Of a DNA stretch of 64,000 bases, positions 26,301 through 35,300 are shown piece after piece. The stretch covers positions 17,659,716-17,723,715 of the forward strand of contig VZDJ01000116.1 of NCBI GenBank assembly GCA_008694505.1. The letters are read 5' to 3'. Every line of letters begins with the position of its first letter. The stretch's first letter is position 1. Origin of the DNA: Cyanoderma ruficeps. Taxonomy: Eukaryota > Chordata > Aves > Passeriformes > Timaliidae. The position numbers and the translations under genes were made by a program. The notes under the pieces are model-generated. The model was not told the DNA's origin, ran no database searches, and saw nothing but the letters and a program-made list of their open reading frames with translations.

Positions 26301-29300
26301 TAAATAAGATTTTTAACTGTCCAATGACCTTTACCAACACTTTCAGAATAAGAGAGGAAAAAAAACCATAGTTTTCAAAGTTTTTAAAATTCCTTTTTAA
26401 AGGAAGAGTCTGGCAGCAAATTAATGAAGTTAAAATTCCACAGCCTAATCTCACTGTGCAAATTTGTGGGGTGCAAACAGTAGCTGTTGGAAGAACGGAA
26501 AGCGTGTCATTGCTATTACTGAATTATTGCATCTTTAGTCACTGGGATGAGGTCAGTTGATCAGAGCAGGGTGCTGATAACACCAGCCTGACGGGTTCAA
26601 ATCCCATATGGACCACCCACTTAAGAGTTGGACTTGATGATCCTTGTAGGTCCCTTCCAACTCAGGATATTCTACGAGTCTTCTTTAGAAAGTTAGGGAT
26701 GTCACAATTGGCTGAATTAAAGATATCCAGTTTCCCACATAGCCTTCTTTAGTCTCTTCATCTACTAAATCAGGTAACTCTGTTGAGAGATCTGTGTCCT
26801 AACTCCTACATATACCCTCTACCTGCCTGACTGGTGAGACCTCCATGTGCCAACTGGGCAGCCAGTACATGCCAGCTGTGCCAACTGGGCTGAATGCATA
26901 AGCAATTAAATCATAACTGCCTTCTGCAGAGGATGATCCGTTTAATTCTCATTCCTCCAGTCACTGATTTACAAGATGCTTTTGAAGCTCATACCCTTGT
27001 GATCTCCAAAACATATTAATAGAAAAGCCTGAAGCCTAGGGAGTGTATCACAAACACCACTTCCTCAAGAGATGAAAAGTCACTCTCCTCCTCTTCACAC
27101 CCACAACTGCACATACACATGGATATAAAATCCTTCAAGAGTAATTCTTTAACTGAATTCTCTCAGTTCCTCTGATGCATGTTTGGAATAAAATACCAAA
27201 CAAAATAACCAGAAATTTTCAGGATTTTCACTTGTGGCATTAGGCAAGCATTTGCCCAGCTATTTGTAGTGTGACAACCTCGTCCCTGTAGAGCAGAAAT
27301 GCCTGTGGGTTACAGAGCAGTTGTTTATGTACACACAGACATGCTGGTGGCTCAGTGACTGAACCAAACAGATGTCAGAGGTCCTGACCCTCTGCAATCC
27401 TCATTAAATGGAGCCTCAAGTGCCAGGCCCATCCAGGAAGGAAGCACCAAAAGTCTTTCAGCAGACATAATGTAACACTAGAAGGTCACAAATAGGTAAC
27501 CACAAAGGTCCTTCAGTCTGCAGATAGTCAAGCTCGTGTTCATTAGAAGGTTTCACTTCTGCATTTGTCTCCCACAAACTGGCAAGGTTATCAACGACAG
27601 CCCAATGTAGCAGAAATATGGAAGAGGCCAGAACAGCTGTTTTTCCTCATGTCTCATTTAAGAGGTTTTTCCAGAAATCCACAGGAGGAAAGAAGGAAGC
27701 TTCAAATTACAATTTACTATTCTGTAAAGCTAACCCAAAGAGGAAAATTCCAGGGAAAGGGAGTCAGTCTTGCCTATTTACTAAGACAGAGCTCATCTGC
27801 ATGCAAAGATCAAACAGTACCTTAAAACCGCTAAAAATAAAAAGAAAATTGTACAAGTAAATACAACAAAGTGAAGAGCATATTCTTACTTAAGAAGCAG
27901 ATATTCTACACGATTTTGAGGGATGAAGTGAAAATTCCTCAAGTCAAGGTTATGTTGAGTGAAGATTTTCCCGGCAGCTGACAAATCAAATAAATCTTCT
28001 CCAGGATGTTTGTCAGGTATGACATAAGTTACTACTGAATATCTCTTTATAAATGCCCTGTAAGAATCAAAATTGCTTTTATCAGTTCAAACACTGAAAA
28101 GCTATTTGTTGCTTGAGAATGTTATTTGCAGGTGACGAACGCATCAGTCTTATGTGAAAGCTGAATTGTTAGAATACAGCTACACTAACAGAAATTCACT
28201 CAATCCCAAAAGGTTTTAAAATGGTTCTCATTAAACATATTAACAATTGTTGGAAACAGCGAGAGGTTTGGGGGGGAAAAAGGCTACAAAAGCAGAGAGC
28301 AAGATACAATTGGTTTTGGAGTTGCAAGGACCTGTTTTCTTCTGAGAGATCATCTCCACTGGCATTGCCCCCATTTTCTCCATCTGAAGCATTGTCCTCT
28401 CTTTCTATGTCTTCCTGTAACTGTTTCTCTATTTCCTCTAACCTGAAATAACAGCAGCAGAAGAGCATACCATCACCATTTAATATTTACACCAAAATCA
28501 ACAAAATCCAAGCTCTGAATGTGAACCCTGGAGTCAGGAGCCAGTTACACACAGCAAAACCATGTGAGACATGGCATCTGCATAAAACCCATGGATCTTG
28601 CTATTCCAAGACACAAAGTGAATGTTTCCCAAAATCTCATGAATTTCCAACAGCACAATCAGTCGCTGGTTTGTCAGACACAAATACTCAACCGACTTCT
28701 GATAAAGCTTTTGTAACTGCATGAAACTTTCAATCTTGTGGCTGAATGTTTACTTCTTTCTAAGCACCAAACAAGTATTTCATCTGCTAAACACAATTAG
28801 TTACAGGAGTATCTGCCACTCCATGAGCAATCAGCCCATAGTTACCAGGGTCAAATTCCTTAATCAAATCAGTTAATCACATAAGCAGTTAAACACATAT
28901 ACCCATCACCACCACTTGCCATTAACTCATAAACCACATTTCACTTCCTACCCAAAAGATCTCTTGTAAGAATACTCATTAGTTCTGTTCACTGACCTGT
29001 GTAACTACTCAGACACCAATAGCCTGCAAAATTTGGCAACCAATACTGAGCAACAAATGCCTTTGAAAAAACTAGTATAGTCAGTCTACATAAATATTTG
29101 TATTTCATGCCTGACCAGCAGCTGCTAGCTGGCTCAGTGACCTAAAACAAAGGCATCAGTAAATTTAGCCTGGCTGTTCAGGGGTAAACAGATGCATCAC
29201 AAATCATTCCTTGTTGCTTGGAAGGAGCCTGTCATTCAGCTTTTAACATTTAAGCAACACTTGTAGGTCCTGTCAGTTCAGTTGTATGTTGGTGGCATCA

Positions 29301-32300
29301 GCAGGCAAAGTTTAGCTTGCTGCTAATCAAACCTTATCAGTTCTGGGGAGAAAAGGCAAATCGAAGCTTCTACAACACCACCCCACATTTTTCAAACCAG
29401 CTTTAAGAAACAAACCTTCTAGATTCTTCTTTCTCCTTCAAGAGATGTTCTAAGCTGTTCACATATGACACCTTGCTTAAAACAGGAGACTTAGAAAGCT
29501 GTAAATCAAATAGCAAGACAATTAAAAAATACCAAAAACCATCAATGCATTATTTGACAATAATAAAAACAGAAACCTCTTCCAATTTTAATATTTTACA
29601 TGCAGATATAAACCTAAAGGAGACTCTGCAAAACAGGATGATTATCAGTTTAGGTTTCTCAGTTCCTTGACAATTTTACATCATGGTCAAATCTCTGTCA
29701 ATCACTAATTTAGACATAACTGCTTCACAGTGGATCTGAACAGTGAAGCAAGTCTCTGCATGTCTGGGGCTGACCTTCACCTAGCCTTCACAAAGACCAT
29801 TACCATCAGAAGCCTTTCACCTCACAACTTTACTATTGTTATCATCCACTGAGACCCCAGGAATCCCCATTCTTGTGCATGGGACAAGAACCTCCAAAGA
29901 TTTCTCAGGTTTTTTTTACTTTCAGAGTCCCTTAAGGACAAAATTCCAGTGTCTGCTAAATCACCTTCAAATTAATCAAAAGAAACAAAACTTCCAATCA
30001 AAATCACAACACAAAACCAAATTAAGGAGCTAATAAACAGAACAGCACACAAAGTTTTAACAAATTTTGCTGGTGGCTTGTTTTTCAGTAGCCAGTTTTT
30101 TATTCAGCTTGTAGCAGACAACAGATTTGAAATCTTTTATGGCCGTGATTCCATTTTTTGGGCAAGCACAGCTCTTCTGACACCACCCAGGTATTCAGTC
30201 ACCTAAATGTAACAAGCAGCATGTCTTTGTGTGGGAAATTTTGTAGGAAAGCTGAAGAGTTCTTAGCTTATTTTATATTTGGTTAATACGTGTCAAGTAA
30301 CTGTTGAAGAACCGAGGAATCGCGACTTTATTCCAGTGCACATGTATGCTCTTTCTTACGAGAGGAATGTGGGTATATGCAAAAATCATGGTCATGGAAA
30401 TGTTGGGACAGTTCTTAACTGTTTTGTCTTACTTGGCCATTAATTACATCAGGAACAGGCCAGCCAAATGTGGTCACACACATGTCCCACAAGCATTTGA
30501 TCTAGGCTGCATGTGTTTTTCAGGCTTAACCATTACAGAGGTAGTCATGTTGGCTGAGATTGTGAAATACGTATGAAACCACACAAACCTGATCTGTAAC
30601 ACTCTTGATTACAGAATTGTAAGAACAGATTAAATAATTATAGCTGCTCAACATGTGCCCATGGAGATAGTAACTCAGTCAACAAATAAACCCTATCAGA
30701 GATTGAAAAGCATGAGGAAAGGGGGAGACAGAAGAGAGAATTCATACAGGTATTCTGCTATTTGTTTTCCACTCTAGAAACTAGTGACGGGCTGATACCA
30801 GCCAGCAGCTGAGCACCACACAGCTTGGTCATTTCCCCAGCCAGTGATACAGAGCAGTGAAAAGAAAAGCAAGAAAAGCAAAGACAAGAGAATTCATGGG
30901 TTAAGATAACAGGTTTATAGGAGAAAAGGCATAAGCAAGAAAAGAAAAAGCAATTCAAAGGCAGTCACTCAGCACCTCTGACAAGCAGAAGGATGCCCAG
31001 CTACACTCAGAGCAATGGTGACATGCCAGACCAGCTCCCCCAACTTGGTTTTTTGATTGCTGAGCATGACATCATGTTGCATGGAATATATTCCTTTGGT
31101 CAGCCAGGGTCTGGTTTCCAGGCTCTGTTCCCTTCCAGCTTTTTGTCTGCTCTATGCGGGCAGCATGGGAAGAAGACAAAGCCTTGATGCTGTGCAAGTA
31201 CTGCTCCACAATAGGTGGAAGACTGGTCTATTATCAACACTGGTTTTGTCTGAAACACACAGCACCAAACAGCTGTTATCAAGAAAATTAATTCCAACCC
31301 AGCCAGGCTCAGTACGAAATCCCTGTTTAAATACAGCCATTTCCAACCTGCAGCGACTGTCAGGAATGTCACATTAATGCAGGACCTTCCCTATTAAAAC
31401 ATTATTATACAACAAAACTTCAAAATCACTATTTATTTGACAAGCTCTTACTGAACAAATGAGCTAAATTTTAAAAACGCAGACCAATTAATCACCATAA
31501 TATCCTGTACACAGGGATTCAAAGAAGTCATCTATCCTTTGTGATCGGAATTCATTCAGCTTTTTGAAATCCTAAAATACTTCCAATTTCCATGAAACCA
31601 CCTCAAAGAAAACACCACACTTACTCATATGCAGATCTCTGACAATCACAGACTGTGTCAGGGATATATGACTGGAGTCTAGCACACAGATCTCTGAATG
31701 TCTACATCGATTTCCTCCAGTTAAATTCCGCTCATAAAAATCTTACCTAACTAGGAAAACAAAAACATTAGACTGCACACATCTTCTAAATGTAACCTCC
31801 TAACTTTAGGGGGGGAAAAGCAAAAACAGAACTCCTAAAAACAACTAGAAAGCATAGAGCTAAATCAATCTGGCTGCATAAACCATCTTTCATCCATTCC
31901 CAGGACAAACAGTAACAAGCACATCCCTGCTCCAGCTACACTGTAACTGTACAGCAGCACAGGACCCTTAAACCAAGTAAGCAGTTTTGCAGGCAAATAA
32001 TTCTGAATTATCATGCATTATGAATAAGGGAGAAAATCATATAAAAATACGACATAACAAAGCTGACTATCTGCTATCTCATTACACTCTGCTGTAGCTT
32101 TAGTGGGTGTAATGAGAATCAGCAAGAGGTGTCTGAGTGTTGGTGCAGAGTACATTCTTGACTAATATTAATGTAAAGTAACTATCACCAATCAGTCACA
32201 GACATGCTGACTGCCAGGACTGCTGTCTTAGCAAGGGTTCTACTGGCACCACTTAGACAAAAACATGACTGAGTTTACAAGGCTACTGAGTCTTTTGTAA

Positions 32301-35300
32301 AAGACACAGTCATGGTCTGTGCCCTGCATGGTACTGGAATAGGTACTAGAAGACAACTGGACATCTCAGCTGCTGGAGCAGCTTGCTATTTAAAACTGAG
32401 CCAAATAGCAGAAATTAGTTCTCTAGCACACCTGAGCAAGTTGCTGTCTGTATGTGCCAGATGGAACAGGTGAGGTTGGAGGCAATTTGATTTTTGAGTA
32501 TGAGATGTCTCCATTCACCAGGGCCTGTCTGTGCTTTGGTGGTATATACCTACTATATAAAATTTCATTCTCCTAAAATTTAAAATATGGGGTAATAACT
32601 TAGCACTAGCTGGGCCTTGCACTGAGCTAAAATCTATATTACTTTTCTTGCAAATGACATCCATAAAAGAATACTTGAAAGAACGTGCTTTTTTGGTTTT
32701 TAGCCAACTTACATGAAGCTTCAGTAATGGAGTTACAGTGTCCTGAGAAACACTGTCAAAAGAGTCGTCCGGGGTTCTTGCCTGTGGTTTGACACTTGAA
32801 CTGAACATTTTTTGCAGTGGCATTAATACTTCATCATCATCATCATCTAGAATGCATTCCAAAACGTCCTCTTCACTCTCAGAGCTGCTTTGCCATTTTC
32901 TCTTCAGCTTGGACTTGTGTGTAAAGTTCCTTTTAACTTCTAGTTCTCCTGAGGATTGTGAAGAATCGTGGCTGCTGTCCATGAAAGACTCTTTCAAAGG
33001 CAGTGAAGGGGGAACACTTCTACCAGTCTCTGGGGATAGTCCAAGTTTTCCAGAGATTTCCATTCTACAAGAATCAGGAGTATTTTCAGAAATCTCGTGG
33101 ATTGTATTTGAAAAACTGTTGCTGGGTTGAATACTGTACCCTTTATTCCACTCATGTCTTTCTGGTCTTTTATCTTGCTCTTTCCTAACATCTAATACCT
33201 GAGATAAGCCAGCAGCCTGGAGAGGGGATTTCATGCCTTTTGTTTGTGTTAAGTGGTGGGGAGAGGGCAACACAGCACTTTTTTCCTGAGAAAAAGGGAG
33301 GGACTTTTCCAAGAAAATGCATGAGTTAGCCAGTTGCAATTGATTCTCTTTGGTATCCACAACAGAAATGTGGTTATTTTTAGCAGGACTGTGTGCAGAA
33401 TATGAAGATGTCAAACCTACAGTGGAGTAATTATTTTTCTCCTTTTCATTGCTTGAGTTGAGGAATTCCTCTGAAAGAGTCAAATCCTGTCTAGACAGGG
33501 CAGTAGGTTCCTTGAGTTGAAGAACATCATCATGAGGAGACTTTAAAAATACATTCTTTACAAATTCACATCTCCTATATTTGCATTTTGAAGATGATCT
33601 ACTAAAAGCAGGGTCATTCACTTCAGATTGATCTGAACAATCTACATCCACACTCATGGCAGAGTGTTTTCTTTTCCCAGGAGAATCTCTTGGTTTGGAT
33701 AGCCCAAAGTGCACCTTAAGGAAGTGTGAGGAAACAGCTGGGCTCTTTGGTGCACCAGAGGCCATCTCAGATGATGTTCTAAAAGAAGATCCCTCATGTT
33801 CTAAAACCTGCTTTAGCCTTGGCTGAGATGGATCATCTGCGAAGTGTTGGAGAAAAAAAAATAAAACACAGTCATCATGTTTTAAAAAATCAAAATAGTA
33901 ACAATCACAACTTAAAAAAAATTCAAACATGTAACAGCTTTCCATTTAAAAAACTAGCTTCTGCTTTTAAGTCAACTAGGACTACAGCAGCAAATAATCT
34001 GATGGGCTTCCACAGCCATAGACCCCCCTTTTCTTTTTCCTTTTTAAAGTTTGTATTCCTACTGACCCACCTCAAGCTTTTTAGATTCCATTCTACCCCC
34101 CACAGAGCAAAATTATGTGGTTAAAAAGGTCAGAAAGCAACAAAAATACCAGCTCAACGTCAGTGGTTCGGTCAACAAGAATATTCTTTCTGGATTAAGC
34201 TGAAAGGCACAATTTATTAACCACCACAGAAAATGTGGATTATCCAAAGCACAAGAGAAACCATAAAAATAATCTGGGATCAAGGTTTTAAGACAACGAA
34301 ATATCACAAATTCTAATTGTTACAATCACTGTGTTTTACACTAAAATCCTAAATTGCTTTTAAAACTCTTCAAACTTGCCATATATTAGAAATAACACTT
34401 TTCAGCAGCAATTATTGTTTTAGTAAAAAAAAATCGAAAACAATTTCAAGAAAAAAAGTCATTAAAAAGAGATATGAAGTGATGAATTTGATTGATTAAT
34501 TCTATATTAACAGCAACGCTTATACCTGAGGCAATCTCCCTTGAAACAAAAGGCAGTATTTTTCTTATAGGACATCCATTTCCCTAAAAAGAAAGACAGA
34601 GGGAGAAAAAAAAAGTCAATTGTATACTTTTTAAAACCAGTGTTGAATCCAGCACAGACTTTTTTACACACATGCCCAGAAATATGTTAATAGACCTCAT
34701 TTCAAGACAAATTTAAAACACAGCTGCAAAGATCTCTCCAGAACCCAAATTTTATCTTTTTTCTTCAGATTAAAAGCGACCTGTAATTAAATACTAATTT
34801 TTAATAGGACCACTTCCATCTCCATCTAAATACTGTGGTTTAAATGCATAAATCTGGACTGCTATTAACAGCAACTTCTAAATAGCAGAAATTTGCCAGC
34901 CTGTTCCTTAAGCCACATTGTAAGAAAACACAAGATTATAAGGCATTTAAGATAAAGGCATCTTTTCCTACAAAATACAGCTTCAAGTTACAACTTCTAT
35001 TGCATTTCCATGCTTGCATCAAGCCCAAAATATCTCCCCTGCTTTTAAAACAGGATTCTCCACTGTGTGTAAAATGATTAAGAACCAGCTTACCCAAGCA
35101 TGACCTAAAACTTACAAAGGAGTAGCAAAAGAACATAAACTTCTGTTACATTTGAAAAAGGCAGCACCAAGAATCTGATCCTACCATGTAAAATTAAAAA
35201 AAAATCTAAAAATTCATATGCACAATGGGTCAGTGATTTCCACCTTTATTAACTCGTTTAAAAACACCTGATGCAAAACACTTGTTCCTTAGAATGGCTT

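Larger units (their letters stand above)
25894..27889 (-). other. SLF2: SLF2 intron 8
   Basis: A 2.0-kb intron holding a perfect 28-bp inverted repeat (26,052-26,118) and a SINE in the plus orientation (about 26,544-26,680), antisense to SLF2. Confidence 0.85.

Noticed and set aside
26544..26617. A functional tRNA-Ile gene
   Set aside because: The cloverleaf is degraded and it is fused to a CR1-like tail, so it is a SINE head.
32515..33945. A single 476-residue open frame as one protein
   Set aside because: Only 32,713-33,836 is coding; the ends read into introns past a clear acceptor and donor.
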